Assembly: GCA_947254465.1 (NCBI GenBank) | Contig: CAMYEU010000048.1 | Coordinates: 1-9,324 of the forward strand | Direction: 5' to 3' | Length of the DNA: 9,324 nt | Source: an uncultured Gemella sp. | GTDB lineage: Bacteria; Bacillota; Bacilli; Staphylococcales; Gemellaceae | Part shown: positions 1 to 7,452 of the stretch, piece by piece | Layout: each line of letters starts with the position of its first letter | Position numbering within the stretch: position 1 is the stretch's first letter | Made by a program: the position numbers and the translations under genes | The notes under the pieces: model-generated | The model's input: the letters and a program-made list of their open reading frames with translations, nothing else | What the model was told of the DNA's origin: nothing | Databases searched by the model: none

Positions 1-294
1 AAATTCTATATCGACAGTATGTTAGAGAAGGGACATGCTAGACGTGAAGAAAATATAATAACACCTAAGGAGAGAATCGAAGAGGAAATGTTCTTAGGAC
101 TACGCCTTTTAAAAGGTGTGGATTTAGATATTTTTGAAGAAAAATATGGAAAAAGAGCTGAAGAAATCTTCAAAGGTGTGATTGATAAAAACATAAGAGA
201 AGGGTACTTAGAGATTGAAGGTAATAAACTGCGTTTGACTAGAAAAGGACTATTCTATGGAAATGATGTATTCTCTGAGTTTTTATTGGATTAA
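1..294 (+). CDS. hemW: HemW, C-terminal fragment (radical SAM heme chaperone), 5' end cut off by the window
   Basis: The reading frame is open from base 1 and gives 97 residues ending in TAA, so this is the 3' end of a longer gene; the internal ATG at 19 is not taken as the start. The segment EEEMFLGLRLLKGVDLDIF, then a helix-turn-helix-like stretch and the ending LRLTRKGLFYGNDVFSEFL, match the C-terminal domain of HemW (formerly called HemN-like or oxygen-independent coproporphyrinogen oxidase-like). HemW is a cytoplasmic protein that binds heme and delivers it to target hemoproteins. The radical-SAM CxxxCxxC cluster motif and most of the catalytic barrel lie upstream of the window and cannot be checked. 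The next gene, rnc, starts 97 bp later on the same strand with no terminator visible between them, so read-through is possible. Family assignment is confident; whether the gene is intact is unknown. Confidence 0.85.
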   Translation, partial: KFYIDSMLEKGHARREENIITPKERIEEEMFLGLRLLKGVDLDIFEEKYGKRAEEIFKGVIDKNIREGYLEIEGNKLRLTRKGLFYGNDVFSEFLLD

Positions 295-362
295 TAACGT
301 ATTTTAATAATGAGAATAATTTTATGGGGGAGACTTGAATAATTTAAGTAAAATTATTGAGT

Positions 363-386
363 TTCTCCTAATAAAAGAAAGGAGAA
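363..386 (+). promoter_or_regulatory. Short hairpin that covers the rnc Shine-Dalgarno
   Basis: TTCTCCT (363-369) is the exact reverse complement of AGGAGAA (380-386), giving a 7-bp stem with a 10-nt A-rich loop. The right arm contains the whole Shine-Dalgarno of rnc, whose ATG is at 392. If formed in the mRNA, the hairpin would hide the ribosome binding site. In other bacteria RNase III autoregulates by cleaving a structure in its own leader. This stem is far shorter than a usual RNase III substrate, so a simple translational damper is more likely. The complementarity is seen; its function is inference. Confidence 0.35.
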
Positions 387-391
387 CTATT

Positions 392-1105
392 ATGGAGCGA
401 ACATATATAGAAAGATTACTTAATAATTTGAATGAAGAGTATGGTTTTAATTTGAAATTCAGCGAAAATTTTAAAAATGCATTTTCTCATTCGTCTTATA
501 CAAATGAGAAAAGAATCGCGAAGCATTTGAATTATGAGCGTCTAGAATTTTTAGGAGATGCTGTTGTTGAACTTACAACAAGTGAATTTTTATTTAAGAA
601 ATTTTCTGAGCTTCCTGAAGGTGAGCTAACTAAATTACGTGCATCTATTGTTTGTGAAAAAACATTGGTTAAATATGCTTTGCAACTTGGTTTAGATAAA
701 TGTATCTATCTAGGAAAAGGGGAAGAAAAGATGGGTGGAAGAAGTCGATCAGCTTTACTTGCTGATATTTTTGAATCTTTCACAGGAGCGATGTACCTAG
801 AGTCAAATCTTGAAGTTGTAAAAACTTTCTTAAATAATACATTATTTACAGAAGTTCAAGATCTTGAATATCATAGTTTTGTAGATTATAAAACTATATT
901 ACAAGAGTATATTTCGAAAATTAAATTTGGTGAAATCGAGTATATAATACTTGATTCTAGTGGACCATCACATTCAAAAACTTTTACAAGTGCTGTTATA
1001 ATTGATGAAAAACAATATGGGAGTGGAACTGCGACGACGAAAAAGGAGTCAGAGCAGCTTTCAGCTAAACAGGCACTAGAAAAACTAGGTTATAATGATA
1101 TTTAA
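392..1105 (+). CDS. rnc: Ribonuclease III
   Basis: RNase III is a cytoplasmic endonuclease that cuts double-stranded RNA, processing rRNA precursors and turning over structured mRNAs and antisense duplexes. From ATG 392 the protein has 237 residues, normal for the family. The N-terminal nuclease domain carries the signature ERLEFLGDAV (about 49-58), with likely Mg-binding acids E49, E52 and D56, and a second pair D125 and E128 in LLADIFESF, aligned to E. coli E38, E41, D45, D114 and E117. A double-stranded RNA-binding domain follows from about 163 to 233 (DYKTILQEY to SAKQALEKLG). I chose ATG 392 because AAAGGAG lies 7-8 nt upstream. An in-frame TTG at 335 would add 19 residues, but its purine-rich run ends only 2 nt before the codon. 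smc follows after 21 bp on the same strand, the usual rnc-smc pairing of Bacilli. Confidence 0.95.
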   Translation: MERTYIERLLNNLNEEYGFNLKFSENFKNAFSHSSYTNEKRIAKHLNYERLEFLGDAVVELTTSEFLFKKFSELPEGELTKLRASIVCEKTLVKYALQLGLDKCIYLGKGEEKMGGRSRSALLADIFESFTGAMYLESNLEVVKTFLNNTLFTEVQDLEYHSFVDYKTILQEYISKIKFGEIEYIILDSSGPSHSKTFTSAVIIDEKQYGSGTATTKKESEQLSAKQALEKLGYNDI

Positions 1106-1126
1106 TAATAATGAAAGGATAAAAAT

Positions 1127-4100
1127 ATGAAATTAGCAAAGGTTGAAGTTACTGGTTTTAAGTCTTTTCAGAAAAAAACAACTTTTGAATTTAGAAACAA
1201 TTTAATTGGGATTGTTGGGCCTAATGGTTCGGGAAAAAGTAATATAATTGATGCTATTCGTTGGGTTTTAGGGGAGCAGTCTGCTAAAAATTTACGTGGT
1301 AGTAGCATGAAAGATGTTATCTTTTCGGGGACTGAAGATGCGAAAAGAAAAAACTTTGCTGAAGTAGCGGTAATATTTTCTAACGGAGAAGATAGTTGTG
1401 AAATTAAAAGACGTTTGTATAGAAATGGAGATAGTGAGTATTACATTGATAACAAACGTGCTAAATTAAAAGATATTACAGATATGTATCTGGACCTTGG
1501 TATTAACAAAGAGAGCTATAGTATTATTACTCAAGGTAAGGTAGAAGATATTATTTCATCTAAGCCTGTTGATCGTAGAGCTATTATAGAAGAGGCATCA
1601 GGTGTATTAAAGTATAAAAACAAGAAAAAAGAAACTAATCTAAAATTAGAAAAAACAAATGACAATTTAATGAGATTAAACGATATTTTCTCAGAAATCA
1701 CAGGGCGTTATGAAATCTTAGAAGATCAAAAGAATAAAACACAAAAGTATCTAGATTATTCTAAAGAACTTGAAGAAAAAGATATATTATTAAATGTTTA
1801 TAATATTGCTGAATATCAAAAAAAACTTGCAGATTTACTACAAGTTAAACATGAGAAAGAATCTGAAAAACTTGGACTTGAAAGTAGACAAGAAGAACTT
1901 ATTAAGGATTTAGAGACTATTAAGAATAGTTTAGTTTCTCTAGATAGAACTTACATGAAATATCATGATGAAGAGTTAGAATTAGTTCAGAAGAAAGAAT
2001 CTCTTCAATCACAATTAAGTGTAATTCAGGAAAGAAAGAATAATAGAACACTTAGAAGTGAAAAAATTAATGATGATATTAAATATCTTGAGGAAAGAAA
2101 ACAAAATCTTGAGAGTAAGTTAGCGGAAAGAGAAAATCTGAATGCAGAAACTAAAAGTAAAATTCAAAAGATTAATAAAGAAATCTCTTCGTTAGAATCA
2201 GGAGAAGAGAGTAAATTAGAATTAATTGAAAGAAATATAGAAGAGTTAAAAGATAACTACTATAGCTTAATTAACGAAGAAACCAAACTGGAAAATAGTA
2301 TTGAATTCGCTAAGAAAAATCTAGAGAGTGCTGATGAGAGCAGTAAAGAAATTCTAGATAATATAGAAAGACAAAAACAAGTTTTAGCTATAAAAACAGA
2401 AGAGCTAACAGGTGCTACTGAAGAACAAAAAGTTCTAAATGAACAGCTAGCTAATCTTCAAAAAGAACTTGATATATTAGTTGAAAAAAATATTTTAATT
2501 AATTCAAACGGGAAAAATATCGAGGAACAAATTCGTACAGGATACAACTTCAAGAGTAATCTGGAAAATCGTAAGAAGTTCTTAGAAGATCAGATCAATA
2601 ATTTAAGCTTTTATAATATTGGAGTAAAAGAAATTCTTGCTAATAAAGATTCTCTAGCGGGTGTACACAATAGTGTAGCGAATATTGTAAAATTTGAAAA
2701 CGAGTATGCTGTTGCTATTGATATTGCTTTAGGGCAAGCACAACAAAATATTATTGTAGAAAATGAGAATGTTGCTAAACAATGTATTAATCATCTAAAG
2801 AAAACTAATAAAGGTAGAGTTACATTTTTACCATTAAATAATATTAAAGCAAAAGCTATAGCGAATGACGTTTATAGAACGGTTGTAAATGAAGAAGGAT
2901 TCATCAATATAGCTGAGAATCTTATAACTGTTGATAGTGAGTATAAAAACATAATATCTCACTTATTGGGGCTTGTTATTATTGTAGATAATATGGATAA
3001 TGCCAATAGAATAGCTCGTAAAATTAATTTTAGAAATAGAATTATTACACTAGATGGACAAATCATTAATAGTGGTGGATCTATCACTGGTGGTGCTATT
3101 AATAAAAATAATAACTCATCTATTAAACATAAGGCAGAACTTGCTGAACTTTCAAAAAATCTTGTTAAAGTAAATGAAAAAATCGAGAAGTTAGACAATG
3201 AGAAAAATTTATTAGAAAATCAACAACAAGAAGTAATAAATGAAGTTGAAAGTCTAAAATCAACTAAAGAAGAGGTAATTTTAAAACTTAAGCAATTAGA
3301 ATTAAGCATAAATCATAAAAACTCTGAAATTATAGATATTAAAGAAAATATAGAATTAAATGAGAAAAAATTACTAGAATTCAAAGATACTGAAGATAAT
3401 TCGAGTAATATTGTTGAATTAACTCAAAGTCTTGAGAAAATTAAAGCAGAGTTACTTAAACTTGATGAGAAAATTAAAGATGAAAGCAGCAAGAAACAAA
3501 ATGCTCAAAGCGCTGAAGAATTGTTCTTAGAAAAAATTGCTGAACTTAAGATTGAAAAATCAAAATTAGAGGAAACAACCAAGCATGGTTTAGAGTTAAT
3601 AGAATCATTATTAGTTGATATAGCAGATGTAAATGAGCAACTAGCAAGATTAGAAATGTCTAAAGATGCTGAGTCTTTAAGTGAGGAAGATGAACTTCAA
3701 ATTTTAGAAAATAACTCTAAAGTAATTGCTGAGTGTAGTGAAAGATTAACGGCGCTTAAGACCCTATTATCAGATCTTGATATGGAAAAAACAGGATTAT
3801 TCAAACGAGAAAAAGAAATCACTGTAGCTCAGCAAAGAAATAATGAAAGTCTACGTCAAAAAACTTCAGAATTTGAAAAATTAACTGTAGAACAGACGAA
3901 GATAGAAGTTAAAATTGATGAATATCTAGAAAACCTTGTTACTAATTATAATGTAACGTATGAAAGTGTATCTGATAGATTGACTGCTGAAAATATTGAA
4001 GAAGTACCTTCATATAAAGATGATGTAGTAAGACTTCGTAAAGAGATAGTGGATTTAGGTAATATTAACTTGAATGCTATTGCTGAATTTGAAGAGGTTA

Positions 4101-4681
4101 AAGAACGTTATGATTTCTATAATGAGCAAATTACCGATCTTGTAGAGGCGAAAGAAAAACTTGAAGAGACTATTGCGGAGATTGATAAAGAAGTAAAAGA
4201 ACGCTTCTTAACGACATTTGTTCAAGTAGCAGAGAACTTTAATAAAATATTTAAAGAATTATTCAAAGGTGGTTATGCTGATATGACATTAGAATCGCCG
4301 AATGATATATTAAATACTGGGATAGTAATCGAAGCTTCACCTCCTGGTAAAAAACTTCAAAACCTTTCATTATTATCAGGTGGAGAGAAATCTTTAACTG
4401 CGATAAGTTTATTATTTGCAATATTACAGGTTAAAAATCCTCCCTTTGTAGTGCTTGATGAGGTTGAAGCGGCACTGGATGAAGAGAATGTTAATAGATT
4501 TGCGAAATTCTTAAAAGTTTATTCTGAACATAATCAATTCTTAGTTATTACGCACAGACGTGGAACTATGGAAGCTATGGATACTTTATATGGAGTAACA
4601 ATGCAAGAAAAAGGTATTAGTTATATATTAGAATTAGAGTTGAAAGATGTTATCAAGAACTTCGAAGAGGTAATAGAGTAG
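1127..4681 (+). CDS. smc: SMC chromosome condensation/segregation ATPase
   Basis: This 1184-residue protein is full length for bacterial SMC. It is the core of the Smc-ScpAB condensin, a DNA-loop-extruding ATPase on the nucleoid that compacts and separates replicated chromosomes. Order of parts: N-terminal ATPase half with Walker A GPNGSGKS at 31-38; a long charged coiled coil; the hinge at roughly 505-660, with the glycine turn SGGSITGGA near 649-657; the returning coiled coil; and the C-terminal ATPase half with signature LSGGEKSL at 1083-1090 and Walker B ending in D1111 and catalytic E1112. All motifs are intact and no frameshift is seen. The ATG at 1127 follows GAAAGGA (1113-1119) by 7 nt. 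rnc is 21 bp upstream. The downstream gene starts at the very next base after the TAG, so translation is probably coupled. scpA and scpB are not in the window. Confidence 0.98.
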   Translation: MKLAKVEVTGFKSFQKKTTFEFRNNLIGIVGPNGSGKSNIIDAIRWVLGEQSAKNLRGSSMKDVIFSGTEDAKRKNFAEVAVIFSNGEDSCEIKRRLYRNGDSEYYIDNKRAKLKDITDMYLDLGINKESYSIITQGKVEDIISSKPVDRRAIIEEASGVLKYKNKKKETNLKLEKTNDNLMRLNDIFSEITGRYEILEDQKNKTQKYLDYSKELEEKDILLNVYNIAEYQKKLADLLQVKHEKESEKLGLESRQEELIKDLETIKNSLVSLDRTYMKYHDEELELVQKKESLQSQLSVIQERKNNRTLRSEKINDDIKYLEERKQNLESKLAERENLNAETKSKIQKINKEISSLESGEESKLELIERNIEELKDNYYSLINEETKLENSIEFAKKNLESADESSKEILDNIERQKQVLAIKTEELTGATEEQKVLNEQLANLQKELDILVEKNILINSNGKNIEEQIRTGYNFKSNLENRKKFLEDQINNLSFYNIGVKEILANKDSLAGVHNSVANIVKFENEYAVAIDIALGQAQQNIIVENENVAKQCINHLKKTNKGRVTFLPLNNIKAKAIANDVYRTVVNEEGFINIAENLITVDSEYKNIISHLLGLVIIVDNMDNANRIARKINFRNRIITLDGQIINSGGSITGGAINKNNNSSIKHKAELAELSKNLVKVNEKIEKLDNEKNLLENQQQEVINEVESLKSTKEEVILKLKQLELSINHKNSEIIDIKENIELNEKKLLEFKDTEDNSSNIVELTQSLEKIKAELLKLDEKIKDESSKKQNAQSAEELFLEKIAELKIEKSKLEETTKHGLELIESLLVDIADVNEQLARLEMSKDAESLSEEDELQILENNSKVIAECSERLTALKTLLSDLDMEKTGLFKREKEITVAQQRNNESLRQKTSEFEKLTVEQTKIEVKIDEYLENLVTNYNVTYESVSDRLTAENIEEVPSYKDDVVRLRKEIVDLGNINLNAIAEFEEVKERYDFYNEQITDLVEAKEKLEETIAEIDKEVKERFLTTFVQVAENFNKIFKELFKGGYADMTLESPNDILNTGIVIEASPPGKKLQNLSLLSGGEKSLTAISLLFAILQVKNPPFVVLDEVEAALDEENVNRFAKFLKVYSEHNQFLVITHRRGTMEAMDTLYGVTMQEKGISYILELELKDVIKNFEEVIE

Positions 4682-5215
4682 ATGGATCAAAGAATTTTAG
4701 AAATTTATAAATCACATGAAAACATGCCGTATATCTCTCCAGAAAGAAATATTGATGAGTGGCTATTGGATGCGAAACCAGTGCCAAAAAGAAATATGTT
4801 AACTTTAAAGGATAATCTTCTTGCTGGTGATATCATATTACTTTGGAGAATAGGCTTTGGAACATTTACTACTGAAACATGGTTTCCTAAATACTTCGAA
4901 TATACGTATGGTATAAATGCTCCTAAGAACTTGAAAAAATTAGAAGATGAAGGATATGTGGAAGTTGAGAGTGCATTTTCTTCGTTAGATCATATTAATT
5001 CAACTATTAAGAAAAATATTCTTAAAGATAAAGGAGTCAAAGGACTATCTAAATTAAAAGCAGCTGATTTAGATAAAGCACTTGAAGAAAATTTTAATGA
5101 AGAAGAGTTAGCTAAACTTTTCTCTATAAGAGGTTATAAACTAACTCCAAAAGGAGAAAAAGCTCTACTTGATAATCAAGATGTTATCGATAGGCATCCA
5201 AAGAAAAATATATAA
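4682..5215 (+). CDS. Unrecognised protein with SAP/HeH-like segment, abutting smc
   Basis: A 177-residue soluble protein with no signal peptide or membrane helix. Its ATG directly follows the smc TAG with no spacer. The nearest SD-like run, AAGAGG (4665-4670), lies inside smc 11 nt upstream, so expression probably depends on translational coupling to smc. Residues about 105-137 (STIKKNILKDKGVKGLSK then LKAADLDKAL) look like the two-helix SAP/HeH fold found in DNA-binding proteins. The final part (RGYKLTPKGEKALLDNQ, 150-166) resembles the wing of a winged helix, and GINAPKNLKKLEDEGYVEV (77-95) also has a helix-turn-helix-like character. Similar SAP-domain hypothetical proteins occur in Firmicutes, from memory. 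Their function is not established to my knowledge, so I give none. Its position where ftsY often sits in Bacilli makes a nucleoid or DNA role plausible, but this is inference. The gene ends 5 bp before a strong hairpin. Confidence 0.8.
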   Translation: MDQRILEIYKSHENMPYISPERNIDEWLLDAKPVPKRNMLTLKDNLLAGDIILLWRIGFGTFTTETWFPKYFEYTYGINAPKNLKKLEDEGYVEVESAFSSLDHINSTIKKNILKDKGVKGLSKLKAADLDKALEENFNEEELAKLFSIRGYKLTPKGEKALLDNQDVIDRHPKKNI

Positions 5216-5219
5216 AAAT

Positions 5220-5251
5220 AAGGGCACAGTACAATTTTGAACTGTGTCCTT
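5220..5251. terminator. Bidirectional terminator between convergent genes
   Basis: AGGGCACAGT (5221-5230) pairs with ACTGTGTCCT (5241-5250) around a 10-nt loop; A5220 and T5251 extend the stem to 11 bp, with one G-U pair in the plus-strand RNA. Read on the minus strand, the stem is followed by TTATTTTTATAT, a good U-tract for the transporter gene ending at 5271. Read on the plus strand, the tail is only CCTTTGAATG, weaker but the only visible stop for the rnc-smc-SAP transcript. Only 55 bp separate the two convergent genes, so one shared hairpin is reasonable. Confidence 0.8.
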
Positions 5252-5270
5252 TGAATGTATACTAGATTAT

Positions 5271-6182
5271 TTAATTTTTATAAGCTAAGTTTCTTATAAA
5301 CCCATACCATACATAAATTACAATAATTATTGCTAGTAACTCAGTTAGATGAATTAAAATATTCAAAATAGAAAATTCAGCTATTTGATAATATATTCCA
5401 GTTTTTTGAAATGCTATAGCGCAAATCACTAATGGGAATGTGAAAGCAGAAAAGCTTGGATAGAATTTTCTTTTTAATAGATAAGGTAATTGAATTAAAA
5501 CAAATATGAACAATAATATTGTAAGTGGTATTAATATTGCTAATATTATATTGCTTTTTTGTGTAATTCCAATCATATAACTAGCCAGTAATAGTCCGCC
5601 AGGTGCAGAAAATACAGTAATAGTAGGATAATCTCCATCATTATAATGTTTATACCTATAGACTCTATAAAGAACAAATGGTAATAATACTAAATAGTTA
5701 ATATATGAAAAATAGAAATAAATTAAACCTAGTGTTTCTAAGTTATAATTTATTGCTGTTACAGTTACAACTGCCGGTCCAACGAAGGTGATAAACCAGG
5801 TTGGATAGATATTACTTATATGTCTTTCTTTTAGTATAAATTTATAAATAGCATAACATACAACAAAAAAATCTAGAAGAATTCCAACTATCCAAAAAGG
5901 TATACTGTAAGCACCTATAAATTTTTTTGAAAATGAACTTAAAAGCATAATACTCATTGGATATGTTGCTAGTACAGTTGCTATAACTGGATTTGCCAAT
6001 TCTTTTTTTAATTTGTCAAATTCTAACACAAATTTGATAGTTAAAAGTACGATTATTATCAAAGATAATGTATTAAATAATAACTGTAGTGAAAGGGAAT
6101 ATGGTTGTAATAAATTTCCTAGTGCGACTGAACCTAATGCTAAACCTGCAATAGGGGTAGGTAAATTTTTAATTATATTCAT
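5271..6182 (-). CDS. TDT-family (TehA/SLAC1-like) transporter
   Basis: A 303-residue, very hydrophobic integral membrane protein with about ten predicted helices. The N-terminal PTPIAGLALGSVALGNL (8-24) and the late motif FSAFTFPLVICAIAF (244-258) are typical of the tellurite-resistance/dicarboxylate transporter family, which includes TehA, the fungal malate permease Mae1 and plant SLAC1 anion channels. The region around 244-258 corresponds to the helix that carries the pore-gating phenylalanine in TehA. Family membership is clear. The substrate (small anion, dicarboxylate, sulfite or tellurite efflux) cannot be read from sequence, so no symbol is given. ATG 6182 is preceded by AGGAG (plus 6189-6193) at 6 nt. 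The gene sits downstream of the psaA terminator with its own promoter and converges on the smc block, so it is probably a single-gene unit unrelated to the Mn importer. Confidence 0.85.
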   Translation of the reverse strand: MNIIKNLPTPIAGLALGSVALGNLLQPYSLSLQLLFNTLSLIIIVLLTIKFVLEFDKLKKELANPVIATVLATYPMSIMLLSSFSKKFIGAYSIPFWIVGILLDFFVVCYAIYKFILKERHISNIYPTWFITFVGPAVVTVTAINYNLETLGLIYFYFSYINYLVLLPFVLYRVYRYKHYNDGDYPTITVFSAPGGLLLASYMIGITQKSNIILAILIPLTILLFIFVLIQLPYLLKRKFYPSFSAFTFPLVICAIAFQKTGIYYQIAEFSILNILIHLTELLAIIIVIYVWYGFIRNLAYKN

Positions 6183-6212
6183 AAGTAACTCCTAATGATT
6201 TTCTCACTTTTA

Positions 6213-6241
6213 ATTGTAAATGATTTTATATGAAAAATCAA
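6213..6241 (-). promoter_or_regulatory. Sigma-A promoter of the TDT transporter gene
   Basis: On the minus strand TTGATT (plus 6236-6241) is followed after exactly 17 bp by TACAAT (plus 6213-6218), matching the -35 and -10 consensus at 4 of 6 and 5 of 6 positions. Transcription would start near 6206, leaving a leader of about 24 nt that contains the AGGAG of the transporter. The -35 box immediately adjoins the base of the psaA terminator stem. The direct repeat AAAATCATT flanks the -10 region and could be a regulator site, but that is speculative. Confidence 0.65.
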
Positions 6242-6283
6242 TATAAAATCTCATATACATAAAAATGTACATGAGATTTTATA
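6242..6283 (-). terminator. Rho-independent terminator of psaA
   Basis: Arms 6242-6260 and 6265-6283 pair over 19 positions with a single mismatch and an AAAA loop (TTTT on the minus strand). The stem starts 7 nt after the psaA TAA. On the minus strand the closing arm ends GAGATTTTATA and runs into TTGATTTTTC, a T-rich though interrupted tail. The stem is AU-rich but long. It separates psaA from the transporter gene downstream. Confidence 0.75.
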
Positions 6284-6289
6284 ATATAG

Positions 6290-7240
6290 TTATTTAGCTA
6301 ATCCTTCAGAAATTTTATCTAAGTTCCATTTCATCATGCTGTAGTAGCTATCTCCGTTTTGTCCTGGTTCAGCAATTGAATCAGTGAAGATTTTTTCGTA
6401 AATTGGAATGTTAGTATCTTTTGATACAGTTTGCATTGGACGTTCGTCAACGCTACTTTCTACGAATAGAGAAGGTACTTTAGTTTTACGTAATTTTTCA
6501 ACTAAAGTTTTGATTTGATCTGGAGTTCCTTCTTCTTCAGTATTGATTTCCCAAATGTAAGCTGAAGGCACATTGTATGCTTTAGAGAAGTATTTAAAAG
6601 CTCCTTCACTAGTTACTATCACTTTTTTCTCTGCTGGAATATTGTTAAATTTATCTTTTGATTCTTTATCTAATTTAGATAGTTTTTCTAAATACGTTTT
6701 AAGATTTGCTTCATAGAAATCTTTATTTTTAGGATCTTTAGCTTCTAATTGTTTAGCAATATTTTTAGCGTAAATCATACCATTTTCAAGATTTAACCAA
6801 GCATGTGGATCTTCTTTACCTTTTTCATTTTGACCTTCAAGATAAATTACATCAACACCTTCACTTACAGCGTAGTAATCTTTGTTTTCTTCTTTTTTAG
6901 CATTTTGAACTAATTTTGTAAACCAAGCATTACCACCAGTTTCCAGGTTTATACCGTTGTATAAGATAAGGTTTGCCTCAGATGTTTTCTTAACATCATC
7001 AGGAAGCGGTTCGTATTCGTGTGGATCTTGACCAACTGGAACGATACTGTGTAAATCAATTTTATCACCGGCGATATTTTTTGTAATATCTGCGATGATT
7101 GAGTTAGTTGCTACTACTTTTAATTTAGTAGCTTCGTTAGAACTAGAACCTTGCTTAGCGCTAGAACAAGCAAATAGTCCAACAGCTAGTGTGAAAATAA
7201 GCGCTAGAAAACTTAATTTTTTAAAACCTAATTTTTTCAT
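6290..7240 (-). CDS. psaA: Manganese ABC transporter substrate-binding lipoprotein, PsaA type
   Basis: This extracellular, membrane-anchored cluster A-I/ZnuA-like binding protein captures Mn(II) (also Zn(II) in vitro in relatives) and hands it to the PsaC permease. It has 316 residues. The signal peptide with KK charges and a hydrophobic core ends in the lipobox LFAC, with lipidated Cys25. The four metal ligands are H74 (DPHEYEP), H146 (DPHAWLN), E212 (TSEGAFKYF) and D287 (IFTDSIA). Each lies exactly 7 residues after the recalled pneumococcal PsaA ligands H67, H139, E205 and D280. Long stretches are nearly the same as streptococcal PsaA, FimA and ScaA. ATG 7240 has a perfect AAAGGAGG (plus 7249-7256) at 8 nt. 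The gene lies 212 bp after psaC, unusually far, with its own Fur-type box and putative promoter, and ends in a terminator. In streptococci the family is also reported in adhesion and virulence. Confidence 0.96.
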   Translation of the reverse strand: MKKLGFKKLSFLALIFTLAVGLFACSSAKQGSSSNEATKLKVVATNSIIADITKNIAGDKIDLHSIVPVGQDPHEYEPLPDDVKKTSEANLILYNGINLETGGNAWFTKLVQNAKKEENKDYYAVSEGVDVIYLEGQNEKGKEDPHAWLNLENGMIYAKNIAKQLEAKDPKNKDFYEANLKTYLEKLSKLDKESKDKFNNIPAEKKVIVTSEGAFKYFSKAYNVPSAYIWEINTEEEGTPDQIKTLVEKLRKTKVPSLFVESSVDERPMQTVSKDTNIPIYEKIFTDSIAEPGQNGDSYYSMMKWNLDKISEGLAK

Positions 7241-7291
7241 AGTATAGGCCTCCTTTATTTATTTTATAATTTTATTCAAAAATAAAATAGA

Positions 7292-7320
7292 TTTACATAA
7301 TTAATAATAATCATTATCAA
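7292..7320 (-). promoter_or_regulatory. Fur/PerR-type box overlapping a putative psaA promoter
   Basis: On the minus strand, TGATAATGATTATTA (plus 7305-7319) fits the Bacillus 7-1-7 Fur consensus TGATAATnATTATCA with one mismatch. The same bases contain TTGATA (plus 7315-7320), a 5-of-6 match to the -35 box. After 17 bp comes TGTAAA (plus 7292-7297), a weak 4-of-6 match to the -10 box. A repressor bound here would block the -35 region. Fur, PerR and Zur boxes look alike, so the regulator cannot be named. The box is clear; the promoter is moderate. Confidence 0.6.
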
Positions 7321-7331
7321 TTAAAACTTTC

Positions 7332-7405
7332 ATAATAACACCTCTAAATAAACTTGTCCTGGAAGTATTTTATATATTAATAAGTTTATTTAAAGGGGTT
7401 ATTAT
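7332..7405. repeat. 74-bp imperfect inverted repeat between psaC and psaA
   Basis: Arms 7332-7355 and 7382-7405 are 24 nt each and are reverse complements at 22 of 24 positions, around a 26-nt AT-rich spacer. In minus-strand RNA, one of the two differences is a G-U wobble and the other a true mismatch. The element starts 47 bp after the psaC stop codon. The minus-strand sequence after the stem (GAAAGTTTTAATTG) is a poor U-tract, so a classical terminator is doubtful. Possible roles are a transcript-processing or stability hairpin, a leaky attenuator, an operator, or a tiny MITE-like insertion. No target-site duplication is obvious. Confidence 0.8.
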
Positions 7406-7452
7406 ATTTAATATATGATATTCTACTTTATTCTTGAGTACTATTATCTAAG

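Noticed and set aside
6..194. 62-codon minus-strand open frame
   Set aside because: It lies opposite the hemW 3' end, which has clear family similarity.
335..391. TTG start giving a 256-residue RNase III
   Set aside because: The purine-rich run before it ends only 2 nt from the TTG, the added 19 residues do not align with the family, and ATG 392 has a well-spaced AAAGGAG.
2959..3198. 79-codon minus-strand open frame
   Set aside because: It is antisense to the smc hinge region with no supporting signals.
6013..6195. 60-codon plus-strand open frame
   Set aside because: It is antisense to the 5' end of the TDT transporter and has no ribosome binding site.
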